From the NCBI GenBank assembly GCA_002383485.1, contig DFYY01000053.1:1-64000 (forward strand): a stretch of DNA of 64,000 nucleotides. Direction: 5' to 3'. Positions 1-8,401 of the stretch are shown here, piece after piece (positions within the stretch are counted from its first letter, which is position 1; every line of letters starts with the position of its first letter). The stretch comes from Bacteroidales bacterium UBA4070 (GTDB taxonomy: Bacteria; Bacteroidota; Bacteroidia; Bacteroidales; VadinHA17). Made by a program: the position numbers and the translations under genes. A model generated the notes under the pieces. It was not told the origin of the DNA, did not search any database, and saw nothing but the letters and a program-made list of their open reading frames with translations.

Positions 1-98
1 TTATTGACGTGAAAATCTGTGTTGAATGGAAAGATGACGGTAACAGGATTTTTATCCGCCCTGAGATGCGCTTTAATTTGACTTGGGTTCCCAAATAG
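1..98 (+). CDS. C-terminal end of a cut gene
   Basis: A frame open from base 3 runs 31 codons to TAG at 96-98. The last residues alternate charged/polar and aromatic positions and end in FNLTWVPK, which would suit the closing beta strand of an outer-membrane or secreted beta protein. Nothing upstream is visible, so the family cannot be named. It is called coding because codon use looks ordinary and because the lipoprotein that follows has its own promoter-like motif just after this stop. Confidence 0.4.
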   Translation, partial: IDVKICVEWKDDGNRIFIRPEMRFNLTWVPK

Positions 99-108
99 CG
101 TAAATTTA
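77..108 (+). promoter_or_regulatory. Candidate Bacteroidota promoter for the lipoprotein gene
   Basis: TTTG at 77-80, a 20-base spacer and TAAATTTA at 101-108 resemble the Bacteroidota -33/-7 pattern (TTTG, then TAnnTTTG). The last base of the -7 box is A rather than G. The start codon is 39 bases downstream. Confidence 0.4.
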
Positions 109-146
109 TAAAGCCATAACGCATATTAATCTAAACCTGATCGCCT

Positions 147-587
147 ATGAAAAAAATTGCCATTCTATGCTCAGCACTCCTGGTTATGATTTCAGCCTGC
201 AAACAGGAGCCGGTTAACCCTGTTATAGGTGCATGGGACCTTATCTATGCCAAACAGGTGGAAAATGACTCGACCATCGCCACATACCCGGGTACCTACC
301 AGGGTAGCCAGGTAAAAATGTGGTGCAACAACTACTGGATGTTCGTCGGTGAATACAGCCAGGATACAGTAAAAGTCGAAAACTACGGAGGCGGATCCTA
401 TACGCTCGAGGGTATCGTATACAAGGAGACCATCAAATACCATGTAAATGAAAATTATATAGGAGAAACCCTCAGAATGCGCATCGTGGTGGCTAATGAT
501 ACACTGATACAGGTTTGGCCGGCCGACGAAACGGGGGAGGTGGATAAAAGCAATTACCACAGCGAAAAGTATGTAAGGGTGAAATAG
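147..587 (+). CDS. Small lipocalin-like lipoprotein
   Basis: A 146-residue exported protein. Residues 1-17 form a lipoprotein signal peptide ending in a lipobox (MISAC), so the mature protein starts at Cys18 and is membrane-anchored. The rest is beta-rich: an early GAWDL motif typical of lipocalin-like small lipoproteins of Bacteroidota, several Tyr/Trp-rich strands and a TLEG turn. That fold usually binds a small hydrophobic ligand, but no ligand can be inferred here. It is a monocistronic unit with its own promoter-like motif, convergent with the flavodoxin-like gene. The function is unknown; exported lipoprotein is secure, lipocalin-like is an inference from the GxW motif and size. Confidence 0.75.
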   Translation: MKKIAILCSALLVMISACKQEPVNPVIGAWDLIYAKQVENDSTIATYPGTYQGSQVKMWCNNYWMFVGEYSQDTVKVENYGGGSYTLEGIVYKETIKYHVNENYIGETLRMRIVVANDTLIQVWPADETGEVDKSNYHSEKYVRVK

Positions 588-658
588 GAGTCAGAGGATT
601 CCTGCATTTAATATGTGCCCCTAGGGCGGCGGCCCGGGATTTGGGAATGACCTGCATA

Positions 659-830
659 ATACAGTTCCTGAAGGTCTACCTTTGGAGTACCATGGGTGTT
701 CGTGATACAATTCCTGAAGGTCTACGGCCTTCGTATTATCATAGATACGCCTCTGTACAATTCCTGTAGATCTACGACCTGCGGGGCATCATAGTATTTC
801 CGGATACAATTGTTGAAGGTCTACCAGATC
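659..830. repeat. Four degenerate direct repeats, about 46-50 bp apart
   Basis: Four copies of a core close to ATACAATTCCTGAAGGTCTA begin near 659, 705, 755 and 804. The cores differ from each other by a few bases. The 25-28 bases between them are only loosely alike, though ATCATAG recurs after copies 2 and 3. The last copy reaches the stop codon of the flavodoxin-like gene. The cluster fills the gap between two convergent genes. It is not a CRISPR: the repeats are imperfect and the intervening parts are partly related. Confidence 0.7.
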
Positions 831-1356
831 ACCTGGCTAACAGCTTAACCAGCTTTTCATGCAGCTGAGCAGCCCAGGTCTCTGCCTCCGACTGACTGCG
901 ACCCTCGGGCTCCCGGAGCAACCCAAGCAACAAACTCAACTTGAACCGCGATCGCTCACCGGGCCTGGCCATCTCCTTCCTGTCATTCACACCGCTGAAA
1001 AACCCTTCACTCACAGTGTGAACCATACCCCGCACATGAGCAGTATACTGCATGATAACCATGCGCGATTCGGCACCCTTGTCCGTTGCCAGCGAGGGAA
1101 TGACCGTGAAGATTGCAAATGGCTTTTTGTTCAGTAACGACTGATTCCTCCGGACAAACTCCATCGCCTCAGGAACCCATCCTCCACCCTGCTCAAGGCA
1201 ACCCGCCACAACAGCAGAAAAACCCTTTACAGTAGTCACCCCGCTCATCGGCCTGAGCGTCACCTCAGCTCCAAGTCCCGTCATCACCCTGACAACACGC
1301 CCTGCAGCATCTGCCGCCGGCCCGGTCATCCCGGCATAGGTGACTAAAATCTTCAT
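829..1356 (-). CDS. Flavodoxin-domain protein (HemG-like)
   Basis: 175 residues starting MKILVTYAGMTG, a flavodoxin-like first beta strand followed by the loop that would hold the FMN phosphate (TYAGMTGPAADAA in place of the usual TGTTxxxA). A later strand/loop (AVVAGCLEQGGGWVPEAMEFV) and a third strand (PFAIFTVIPSLA) match the layout of flavodoxin-like proteins related to protoporphyrinogen oxidase HemG. The C-terminal 40 residues are charged and helical. The expected role is FMN-dependent electron transfer in the cytoplasm; the partner is unknown. It stands alone, convergent to the lipoprotein gene and divergent from the gene at 1477. Confidence 0.65.
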   Translation of the reverse strand: MKILVTYAGMTGPAADAAGRVVRVMTGLGAEVTLRPMSGVTTVKGFSAVVAGCLEQGGGWVPEAMEFVRRNQSLLNKKPFAIFTVIPSLATDKGAESRMVIMQYTAHVRGMVHTVSEGFFSGVNDRKEMARPGERSRFKLSLLLGLLREPEGRSQSEAETWAAQLHEKLVKLLAR

Positions 1357-1455
1357 TGCTCAGGTGTCAGGTTAAGTTTAGCAAAAGTAATAAAAAGCAG
1401 ACAATCCAAAGACCACCTTGAGCCATTACCAATTCGCCGGTAAGGGTTTTCTTGC

Positions 1456-1463
1456 TACTTTTG
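1456..1463 (+). promoter_or_regulatory. -7 promoter element (TACTTTTG)
   Basis: TACTTTTG fits TAnnTTTG and sits 13 bases before the ATG at 1477. It would drive the small membrane protein and mutL. Confidence 0.55.
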
Positions 1464-1476
1464 CAAAAAGTACATC

Positions 1477-1818
1477 ATGGCTATCCCGAGTTTCTTCAAA
1501 CAGAACAAACCACGCGGCTTCAACTATACCCCACGTTACTATGACCCGGTAAAAGAGGAGATGGAACAGAGACGCAGAAGATGGGCAGCAGAGAAAGATC
1601 CGGAGGAGACAGGGCAGGAAACACAGGGTAATGAGCCCTCTCCCGCTGAATCTACAGGAGACGGAGCCCGTCAACCATACCGCTCGAAAATAATGCGGGG
1701 CGACATGAAAAACTACTTCAACCGAAAACAGGAAAAAGTACAGAAACAGACAACAATAAGACTTATCGTTATCGTTCTCATTATCGTGCTTGTCGTCTAT
1801 CTTTACCTCCGTTTTTAA
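1477..1818 (+). CDS. Small single-pass membrane protein of unknown function
   Basis: 113 residues. The N-terminus (MAIPSFFKQNKPRGFNYTPR) is basic and aromatic and is followed by a very charged, Glu/Arg/Gln-rich segment at about 27-85. A single hydrophobic helix near the C-terminus (about 94-112) ends in an aromatic stretch. This is a tail-anchored layout, with the charged part in the cytoplasm. The same kind of short protein next to mutL is, as far as I recall, a recurring Bacteroidota arrangement, but no function is known to me. It lies 8 bases before mutL and is probably cotranscribed with it. Confidence 0.75.
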   Translation: MAIPSFFKQNKPRGFNYTPRYYDPVKEEMEQRRRRWAAEKDPEETGQETQGNEPSPAESTGDGARQPYRSKIMRGDMKNYFNRKQEKVQKQTTIRLIVIVLIIVLVVYLYLRF

Positions 1819-1826
1819 AAGCACAG

Positions 1827-3689
1827 ATGACTGACATTATCAAGCTCCTGCCCGACTCCGTCGCCAACCAGATTGCCGCCGGCGAGGTCATACAGCGCCC
1901 GGCCTCAGTGGTCAAGGAGCTGACGGAGAACGCCGTTGACGCAGACGCGACGGAGATAAGCGTCGTCATACGCGATGCCGGCCGCACCCTGGTTCAGGTC
2001 ATCGACAACGGCACCGGCATGAGCGAGACCGACGCCCGCCTGGCCTTCGAGAGACATGCCACCTCCAAGATATCAACGGCCGACGACCTCTTCACAATCA
2101 TCACGAAAGGATTCCGCGGCGAAGCCCTTGCATCCATCGCCGCCGTCTCAATGACCGAGCTGCGCACCCGCCGCGAAGAGGACGAGGCAGGCACCCTGGT
2201 GGAGATAAACAACTCGAGGGTGACAAGGCAGGAACCATGCTCCTGCGCCGTCGGATCGGTGTTCAGCGTAAGAAGCCTCTTTTACAACGTCCCGGCCCGA
2301 CGCAAGTTCCTCAAATCTGACACCACCGAGTTCAGGCATATAATCACCGAGTTCCAGCGCGTGGCACTGGCCCACCCCCGGATAAGATTCAACCTTACGC
2401 ACAACGACCAGGAGATATACCGCCTGCCGTCAGGCAATCACCGCCAGCGCATAGTGGGGCTCTTCGGCAAACACTACAACCAGAACCTCGTCACGGTGGA
2501 GACCGCCACCACGATAGTTTCTGTCACCGGATTCGCCGGCAAGCCCGAGAACGCCCGCCGCTCCGCCGGAGAACAGTTCTTCTTCGTCAACAACAGGTAC
2601 ATCAGACACCCTTACCTGCACCGGGCAGTGATGGAAGCATACCAGGGACTGCTGCCGCAGGACACTGTCCCGGCGTACTTTATCTACATGACCGCCGACC
2701 CCGCCTCCATCGACGTCAATATTCATCCAACCAAGACTGAGATCAAGTTCGAGGATGAGAGGTCGGTATGGCAGATCATGCTCGCTTCCATCCGCGAGGC
2801 GCTGGGCCGGTTCAACGTGGTGCCGTCGCTCGACTTCGGGCCTGAGGGCGCCGTGGAGATACCGGTCATCACGGGAAGCACACCTCCCCCCTCGCCGCCG
2901 CATATTGAGGTCGATCATACATTCAATCCCTTCGAAGGCACCGAATACAATCGCCCGGAGACGAAATGGAAGTGGGATGCAGATCACAACCCGCCCCGCG
3001 ACTGGGAGTCGCTCTTCACAATCACCGCCCGCAGCTCTGAACAGGGCAGCGGGGCACAGGCCGGCAGTGAAGAGAACGGGGAGCGCAAGGGTCGCGGGCA
3101 GTCGCAAAGCGAAGATGGCAACACCGCCCAGCGCCGCTTCTTCCAGGTGAAGAACCGTTACATAATGTGTCCCGTAATCTCGGGAATAATGATGATCGAC
3201 CAGCGCAGGGCCCACGAGAGGGTGCTCTACGAGAGGTACCTGGCCTCACTGGGCGACGGACCACGCCCGGCACAGGTGTCGCTCTTCCCCGTGGAGACGG
3301 AGCTCAATCCCGGCGAGATGGCTATCCTTGAGGAGATAGCTGACCAGCTAAGGTTGCTCGGCTTCGGGATAAAAAAAGGAAAGGGCAACAACGTTACGAT
3401 CACCGGCCATCCGGCCGACACCAGAAACACCAGTCCCCTCACTATGCTGGAGGCCATCATTTCGGAATACAGGCATACCCTGAACGACCCGTCCATCGGG
3501 GCACGCGAACGTGTAGCCCTGTCCATGGCACGGGCGTCAGCCATCCAGTACGGCACGCCGCTGACACATACTGAGATGGAAGAACTGTTCGATATGCTGT
3601 TCGCCTGCTCCATGCCAAACTACTCTCCCACAGGCAAAACAGTGATGAATATAATCACCCTCGAAGAGCTTGACCGGAGATTCAGCTGA
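1827..3689 (+). CDS. mutL: DNA mismatch repair protein MutL
   Basis: 620 residues. It couples MutS mismatch recognition to downstream repair. The N-terminal GHKL ATPase is intact: AAGEV at 17-21, the ENAVDA helix near 34-39, DNGTGM at 60-65 and GFRGEAL at 95-101, followed by the transducer domain to about 330. A polar, Pro/Glu-rich linker (about 345-435) leads to a C-terminal dimerisation domain. The position of the endonuclease motif DQHA(x2)E(x4)E reads DQRRAHERVLYE from residue 458, with Arg where the metal-binding His is usual. Strand discrimination may therefore not rest on MutL nicking here. The start ATG is 8 bases after the small membrane protein. Confidence 0.95.
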   Translation: MTDIIKLLPDSVANQIAAGEVIQRPASVVKELTENAVDADATEISVVIRDAGRTLVQVIDNGTGMSETDARLAFERHATSKISTADDLFTIITKGFRGEALASIAAVSMTELRTRREEDEAGTLVEINNSRVTRQEPCSCAVGSVFSVRSLFYNVPARRKFLKSDTTEFRHIITEFQRVALAHPRIRFNLTHNDQEIYRLPSGNHRQRIVGLFGKHYNQNLVTVETATTIVSVTGFAGKPENARRSAGEQFFFVNNRYIRHPYLHRAVMEAYQGLLPQDTVPAYFIYMTADPASIDVNIHPTKTEIKFEDERSVWQIMLASIREALGRFNVVPSLDFGPEGAVEIPVITGSTPPPSPPHIEVDHTFNPFEGTEYNRPETKWKWDADHNPPRDWESLFTITARSSEQGSGAQAGSEENGERKGRGQSQSEDGNTAQRRFFQVKNRYIMCPVISGIMMIDQRRAHERVLYERYLASLGDGPRPAQVSLFPVETELNPGEMAILEEIADQLRLLGFGIKKGKGNNVTITGHPADTRNTSPLTMLEAIISEYRHTLNDPSIGARERVALSMARASAIQYGTPLTHTEMEELFDMLFACSMPNYSPTGKTVMNIITLEELDRRFS

Positions 3690-3706
3690 TTTTCGGTCAG
3701 AATAGC

Positions 3707-3714
3707 TAAATTTG
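3707..3714 (+). promoter_or_regulatory. -7 promoter element (TAAATTTG) that fixes the rhomboid start
   Basis: TAAATTTG matches TAnnTTTG exactly. An upstream TTG start at 3712 would fall inside this box, so the ATG at 3742 is the better start for the rhomboid gene. Confidence 0.6.
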
Positions 3715-3741
3715 CGACCTGAAACCCGAGAGAAAACAGAG

Positions 3742-4476
3742 ATGAACAGAATATTACCAGGCACGCCACCGGTGGTGAGGAACCTCATCATCATCAATGT
3801 GGTCATGCTCCTCCTTACCGAACTTCTCAGGATCACCGCAGGCATTAACCTGAACGGAATCCTGGGTCTCTACTTCCCGGAATCGGAGTTCTTCCGTTCA
3901 TGGCAGATAGTGACTCACATGTTCATGCACGGCGGGTTCGTCCACCTGCTATTCAACATGTTCGCACTGTGGATGTTCGGAAGGATTCTTGAACAGGTGT
4001 GGGGACCGAAGCGCTTCCTGATCTATTACCTTGTCACAGGACTGGGCGCAGCCTTCTTCTTCGAGCTTGTGCAGTGGATACAGTACAACAAGGTGATGGG
4101 CATCCTCTCACCGGAACAGCTGCAGTATGTATACGACGCAGGCAGCGATGCCGTCAGCCAGGGTAAGAACTTCACCGACAGCCAGATGGGAAAACTGAAT
4201 TCGATATTGAATGTTCCTGTCGTTGGTGCCTCGGGAGCCGTTTACGGCGTCCTGCTCGCCTTCGGGATGCTCTTCCCCAACACGCAGCTGATGTTTATCT
4301 TCCCGCCTATACCTGTCAAAGCCAAGTATGTCGTCATCGGGTATGCAGCAATCGAACTTTATCTTGCCATCACCAGCCCGGGAAGCGGAATAGCCCATAC
4401 GGCACACCTCGGCGGCATGATCTTTGGGTACATCCTGATCAGGTACTGGCGCAAGACAACTAAAACCTTCTATTGA
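3742..4476 (+). CDS. Rhomboid family intramembrane serine protease 1
   Basis: 244 residues from ATG 3742. It is a polytopic membrane protein with six or more hydrophobic segments. The rhomboid catalytic dyad is present: Ser164 in GASGAVYG and His222 in HTAHLGG. The loop-1 region has the usual HMFMHGGFVHLLFNM motif and a WxxGRILEQVWG element. Rhomboids cut single-pass membrane proteins within the membrane; the substrate is unknown. A long loop (about 110-145) between helices carries a charged stretch not needed in minimal rhomboids. It starts a run of three genes, overlapping the second rhomboid by one base (TGATG). Confidence 0.9.
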   Translation: MNRILPGTPPVVRNLIIINVVMLLLTELLRITAGINLNGILGLYFPESEFFRSWQIVTHMFMHGGFVHLLFNMFALWMFGRILEQVWGPKRFLIYYLVTGLGAAFFFELVQWIQYNKVMGILSPEQLQYVYDAGSDAVSQGKNFTDSQMGKLNSILNVPVVGASGAVYGVLLAFGMLFPNTQLMFIFPPIPVKAKYVVIGYAAIELYLAITSPGSGIAHTAHLGGMIFGYILIRYWRKTTKTFY

Positions 4477-5387
4477 TGAGCATCTGGGATGAGATAAAGG
4501 GGTCATTCAAACACGGCACTGTCCTGACGCGGCTGATGTATGTCAACGGTGCCGTCTTCCTGCTGATAAAGATCATCGAAGTCATTGGGGTGCTCTCCGC
4601 CAGTCCCATGCTGGCAACCACGGTTATATCGAACCTTGCAGTTCCCGCCTCCGCCGGGGCCCTGGTTCTCAAGCCATGGACTCCGGTCACTTACATGTTC
4701 ACCCACCAGGGATTTATTCACCTGCTCTTTAACCTGCTCTGGCTCTGGTGGTTCGGGAAGATCTTCCTGGCATACCTCGACCAGCGCAAGCTTCTTTCGC
4801 TGTATCTCCTCGGCGGTCTGGCCGGAGCATTGCTCTACATCGCGGTCTTCAATGTCTTCCCGGCATTTGCCGGCACGGTTAACGTATCAATCGCCCTCGG
4901 TGCATCAGCATCGGTGATGGCCCTCGTAATCGGTACAGCAGTGTATCTTCCTAACCTCGAGCTGAATCTCCTGTTCATCGGGAGAGTTAAGATGAAGTAC
5001 CTGGCCCTTGCAACCTTCCTCATCACATCCCTGTTCGACTTTTCAGTGAATACAGGCGGCAAGATTGCGCATATCGGCGGGGCATTGATGGGACTGGCAT
5101 ACGGCTACGGGCTCAGAAACGGAAAGGATATCGGGGCATGGTTAAACATGATCATCGACTTCTTTGTTAATCTCTTCAAACCGGGTAAGAAGATGAAGGT
5201 CACCTACAAAAAGACCGGGACTGCCTTTGATGCGACAAAGGTTAAGGATGATCATGAATACAATGCTATAAAGGCTGAAAGGCAAAAGACATTAGATCAT
5301 ATACTCGACAAGATCTCAAAAGGAGGTTATGACAGTCTCACAAAGGAAGAAAAAGCAATCCTCTTCAGCGAGAGTCAGAAAAAATAG
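4476..5387 (+). CDS. Rhomboid family protease 2 with C-terminal tail
   Basis: 303 residues from ATG 4476, which overlaps the stop of the first rhomboid. It has the same fold: FTHQGFIHLLFNLLWLWWFGK in loop 1, catalytic Ser144 in GASAS and His199 in AHIGG. Identity to its neighbour is low, so this is an old duplication or two families kept together. After the last helix comes a soluble basic/acidic tail of about 80 residues (from about 225) with a predicted helical end (LDHILDKISKGGYDSLTKEEK), a short motif known from the C-termini of other Bacteroidota rhomboids. Its last 59 bases overlap the start of the EEP-family gene, suggesting coupled translation. Confidence 0.88.
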   Translation: MSIWDEIKGSFKHGTVLTRLMYVNGAVFLLIKIIEVIGVLSASPMLATTVISNLAVPASAGALVLKPWTPVTYMFTHQGFIHLLFNLLWLWWFGKIFLAYLDQRKLLSLYLLGGLAGALLYIAVFNVFPAFAGTVNVSIALGASASVMALVIGTAVYLPNLELNLLFIGRVKMKYLALATFLITSLFDFSVNTGGKIAHIGGALMGLAYGYGLRNGKDIGAWLNMIIDFFVNLFKPGKKMKVTYKKTGTAFDATKVKDDHEYNAIKAERQKTLDHILDKISKGGYDSLTKEEKAILFSESQKK

Positions 5388-6516
5388 CAGCGGGATAAAG
5401 CGCTTTACGCGAAATATTCTGCTGGTATTTAATATCTTTCTGATCCTGTTGCTGGTACTGGCATACCTGTCAATATACATCAACCCTGCCACAACGGCTT
5501 TTCCCGCACTCTTCGGACTGGCTTACCCATACATCGCTGCTGCGAACGTGGCGATGGTCATCCTGTGGATCCTCTTCAGGAAGTGGTATGCACTCTTATC
5601 TGCGCTGGCCCTGGCAGCAGGCTTCGGTTACATTCATAACTTCATCAGGTTCACCAACCAGGGTAAGGAGGAGCACCACGAGCTGAAGCTGATGAGCTAC
5701 AACATACGACTCTTCAACATCTACGAGAATAGCGAGAAGAACACCCACTCAAAGATGATCCAGCTGTTAAGGAAGGAGGATCCGGGTATTCTCTGCCTGC
5801 AGGAGTATTTTGTCAAAGGTGATCCGGCAACAGGTGAAAGGAAGCTGCAGGAGGGCCTTGGAGGGAACAGATATACTCACTTCAAGCTTGTCAAGAGCGG
5901 TGCCATCAGCAGGTACGGAATAGCTACCATCTCCCGTTACCCTGTCATTTACAGGGGCGATGTCATTCACCCGGGGTCATCTTCACTAACTATCTTTTCT
6001 GATATTGTGGTAGACTCTGACACCTTCAGGGTTTACAATAATCACCTGCAGTCGTTCCGCCTGCAACGTGTAGAGAGCACGCTTCTGAGCGAGATCACCG
6101 GCGAAGAGAAGGGAGGTTCAGTGAACAAGATATCAGGGATATATCAAAGCCTTATGAAGGGTTTTGCCAGCCGTGCCCTTCAGGTTGACAGGGTGAGGCG
6201 GCACATGGAGTCATCACCTTATCCTGTAATAGTTGCCGGCGATTTCAATGACACGCCCGTTTCATACACTTACCGCGTGATGCGGCGAGGGCTGCGTGAT
6301 GCGTTTGTGGAGGCCGGGTACGGGGCCGGCTTCACTTATCGCGGCAAGTACCCGCCCAACAGGATAGATTACGTCCTGTACAGTGACGAGATCGAATGCA
6401 CTGATTTTGATATTGTCAAGGCGAGGTATTCGGATCACTACCCGGTGATAGCCTACTTCAGGCGTGCTGACCGAAAGGAAGCTTCGACAGGTCAGCATTC
6501 CCGCCGGAAACAATAA
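5329..6516 (+). CDS. Membrane-anchored endonuclease/exonuclease/phosphatase family protein
   Basis: 395 residues. After a basic N-terminus, three hydrophobic segments (about 25-110) anchor the protein. The catalytic domain from about 120 has the EEP signature: MSYNIRLFN, CLQEY with the metal-binding Glu, a central His-containing strand (NNHLQS), GDFNDTPVS, RIDYVLYS and the terminal SDHYPV. EEP enzymes cleave phosphodiesters in nucleic acids, lipids or inositol phosphates; membrane anchoring leans toward a lipid or cell-surface substrate, which is inference. An AGGAGG at 5321-5326 precedes the ATG but is very close (2 bases). It overlaps the rhomboid gene upstream by 59 bases and the convergent dehydratase by another 59. 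Confidence 0.88.
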   Translation: MTVSQRKKKQSSSARVRKNSSGIKRFTRNILLVFNIFLILLLVLAYLSIYINPATTAFPALFGLAYPYIAAANVAMVILWILFRKWYALLSALALAAGFGYIHNFIRFTNQGKEEHHELKLMSYNIRLFNIYENSEKNTHSKMIQLLRKEDPGILCLQEYFVKGDPATGERKLQEGLGGNRYTHFKLVKSGAISRYGIATISRYPVIYRGDVIHPGSSSLTIFSDIVVDSDTFRVYNNHLQSFRLQRVESTLLSEITGEEKGGSVNKISGIYQSLMKGFASRALQVDRVRRHMESSPYPVIVAGDFNDTPVSYTYRVMRRGLRDAFVEAGYGAGFTYRGKYPPNRIDYVLYSDEIECTDFDIVKARYSDHYPVIAYFRRADRKEASTGQHSRRKQ

Positions 6517-7417
6517 TTCCCACGGTTTTGCCGGAGAACAGTTCCCTGTTGGCCAGTACGGCCGCAAGGGGAGCGGCTGATGAGGGTTCCACAACTATTT
6601 TCATCCTGGTCCACATCAGTGCCATAGCCTCTATTATCTGCTCCTCGGTGACAGTGAGTATGTCGTCCACGTTACTTTTTATGATTGTAAAGGTTCTTTC
6701 GCAGAGCGATGTAAGGAGTCCGTCTGCGATTGTGCGGGGTGGGAGTGCAGGTTGTATGGCGCCTGTACGGAGTGATCGGGCCGCATCGTCGGCCAGCAGC
6801 GGCTCGGCCCCGTATATTTTTGCTTTCGGGGCGAGGTGACGTGTGGCTAAGGCCGAGCCGCTGAGGAGGCCGCCGCCGCCCACCGGGGCCAGGACCGCGT
6901 CAGGCTCCGGCATCTCTTCAAGCAGCTCCATCGCCGCGGTCCCCTGACCGGCGATAATGAAAAAGTTGTCATAGGGATGAATCATCGTCGCGCCGGTCCG
7001 CTCAATCACCTCCGCGGCGGCGGCCTCCCGCGCCGCCAGCGTGGGCTCACAAAAGGTGATATCCGCACCGTAACCCGCCACCGCCCTCTTCTTTACCTCT
7101 GGCGCCGTGGAGGGCATCACTATGTATGCCTTCACCCCGCGTGACACGGCAGCATGTGCCAGGGCGGCGGCGTGATTGCCCGACGAGTGCGTAACCACGC
7201 CGGCGGCGCGCTGGCCGTCCGTGAGATTCAGGACAGCATTCGTAGCTCCCCTGAACTTGAAAGCCCCAACCTTCTGGAAGTTCTCACACTTGAAAAAGAG
7301 CTTCGCCCCGCTGATTGCATCAAGCTGCCTCGAGGTAAGCACCGGCGTGCGGTGCACTTCCGCCGCTATCAACCGTTTGGCTGACTCAATATCTTTAAAC
7401 TCAGGAATGAATAACAT
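6458..7417 (-). CDS. PLP-dependent threonine/serine dehydratase or serine racemase
   Basis: 319 residues, a compact fold-type II PLP enzyme without the C-terminal ACT domain of biosynthetic IlvA. The Schiff-base lysine is Lys54 in KVGAFKFRGA. SSGNHAAALAHAA (about 79-91) and PVGGGGLLSG (about 178-187) are the PLP-phosphate and Gly-rich loops, and VSGGNADL closes the fold. Size and motifs fit catabolic threonine dehydratase or serine/threo-3-hydroxyaspartate racemases, which cannot be told apart by eye. The gene is single and convergent with the EEP gene, whose 3' end it overlaps. Confidence 0.88.
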   Translation of the reverse strand: MLFIPEFKDIESAKRLIAAEVHRTPVLTSRQLDAISGAKLFFKCENFQKVGAFKFRGATNAVLNLTDGQRAAGVVTHSSGNHAAALAHAAVSRGVKAYIVMPSTAPEVKKRAVAGYGADITFCEPTLAAREAAAAEVIERTGATMIHPYDNFFIIAGQGTAAMELLEEMPEPDAVLAPVGGGGLLSGSALATRHLAPKAKIYGAEPLLADDAARSLRTGAIQPALPPRTIADGLLTSLCERTFTIIKSNVDDILTVTEEQIIEAMALMWTRMKIVVEPSSAAPLAAVLANRELFSGKTVGIIVSGGNADLSKLPFGQHA

Positions 7418-7471
7418 TTTTTACCCGGAATTATAATTCAATAAATGATAATTAGCGTATACTCTTGTCAT

Positions 7472-8401
7472 TCAGATACTTAAAACATCACGTCTGGTCT
7501 GCAAAAGCTCGAAATACTTATCCTTCATCTCCTGTGAAAGGAAACTTATTGCAATCAGCTCCTTCCAGCGAGGTACGGCTGAACCCATGGTTTCGAGTAC
7601 CTTATCAATACTTTTAACCGGCAACTCACACCTTTCCATCCCAAAGTAATCCACAAGAATATTCCGGGTCAGCTTTTTTTTGCAACCCCTTACTGGCAAG
7701 GCAGTCTCTTCATCCGGAGTATTGTACTCTATTGTAGTATTTACAAGATCATAGCATGGCGAAAGCCTGGTAATGCTGTCCTCGGTAATCACCGAGAAAT
7801 TCTTAAGATGCATATCATCGTTCCCCGTGAGGTAGCCGAATATAATCAGTTTAAACAGCACAACCTTTTCAACTGCCGGGAAAGTGCAGAATTTATTTAC
7901 CAGGTCGACTATCTTTTCAAGACTGTAGTCATATTTCGAATCCCTGGTCATGCCGGCAAGTTGTGCAAAATCCTCGACAGGGATCTTCTCACTCTGCCCT
8001 TTTCTGTCAAACCTCCTGATGAAGTAAGTCAGTGAATTGTCTTTTGACCAGATTAAACCGTGTAATGGAATATTGAGCCCGATCACATCAGCAAGCCTCA
8101 TCGTCAGGTCTTCATTCTGCGGCATCTCCGGAAAATAGTCATGCTGAGGTTTGAGTATGTATCTCCCACCCGTATCCACTACTTCAAACCTGCCCTTTTT
8201 TATGTTAAGCCTTGCACTTAACTTGGGCTGAACTCCCTGAATTGACATCCGTGAGGCACGATTGAAGGCCTCCCGCCTTTGCTCAGCAGCAGTATACTCA
8301 AGGTCTGTCAGGGAAGCAAGTCCGGGGGATATCTGCCTGAGCCCGGTCTGACTGTAACGGTTATCTCCGCATGGCTCATATGTTATCGGACATCGGTTCA
8401 T
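7472..8401 (-). CDS. hipT: HipT-like toxin kinase (HipA core)
   Basis: 309 residues, the kinase part of a split HipA. Visible features are SIQGVQPKLS (Ser53 at the site of the autophosphorylated Gly-loop serine of HipA), the ATP-binding lysine in RYILKPQ (Lys84), GNDDMHLKN with catalytic Asp195, and SPCYDLVN with metal-binding Asp218. The Asp-Asp spacing of 23 equals that of E. coli HipA (309/332). HipA/HipT enzymes phosphorylate aminoacyl-tRNA synthetases (GltX, TrpS) and stop translation. The start overlaps the hipS stop by 4 bases (ATGA). All catalytic residues look intact, so it should be active unless neutralised. Confidence 0.9.
   Translation of the reverse strand: MNRCPITYEPCGDNRYSQTGLRQISPGLASLTDLEYTAAEQRREAFNRASRMSIQGVQPKLSARLNIKKGRFEVVDTGGRYILKPQHDYFPEMPQNEDLTMRLADVIGLNIPLHGLIWSKDNSLTYFIRRFDRKGQSEKIPVEDFAQLAGMTRDSKYDYSLEKIVDLVNKFCTFPAVEKVVLFKLIIFGYLTGNDDMHLKNFSVITEDSITRLSPCYDLVNTTIEYNTPDEETALPVRGCKKKLTRNILVDYFGMERCELPVKSIDKVLETMGSAVPRWKELIAISFLSQEMKDKYFELLQTRRDVLSI

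Noticed and set aside
659..830. CRISPR array
   Set aside because: The repeats are imperfect, the intervening parts resemble each other, only four units exist, and no cas gene is present.
2430..3215. 261-codon frame antisense to mutL
   Set aside because: Unusual composition and full overlap with MutL, whose motifs are clear.
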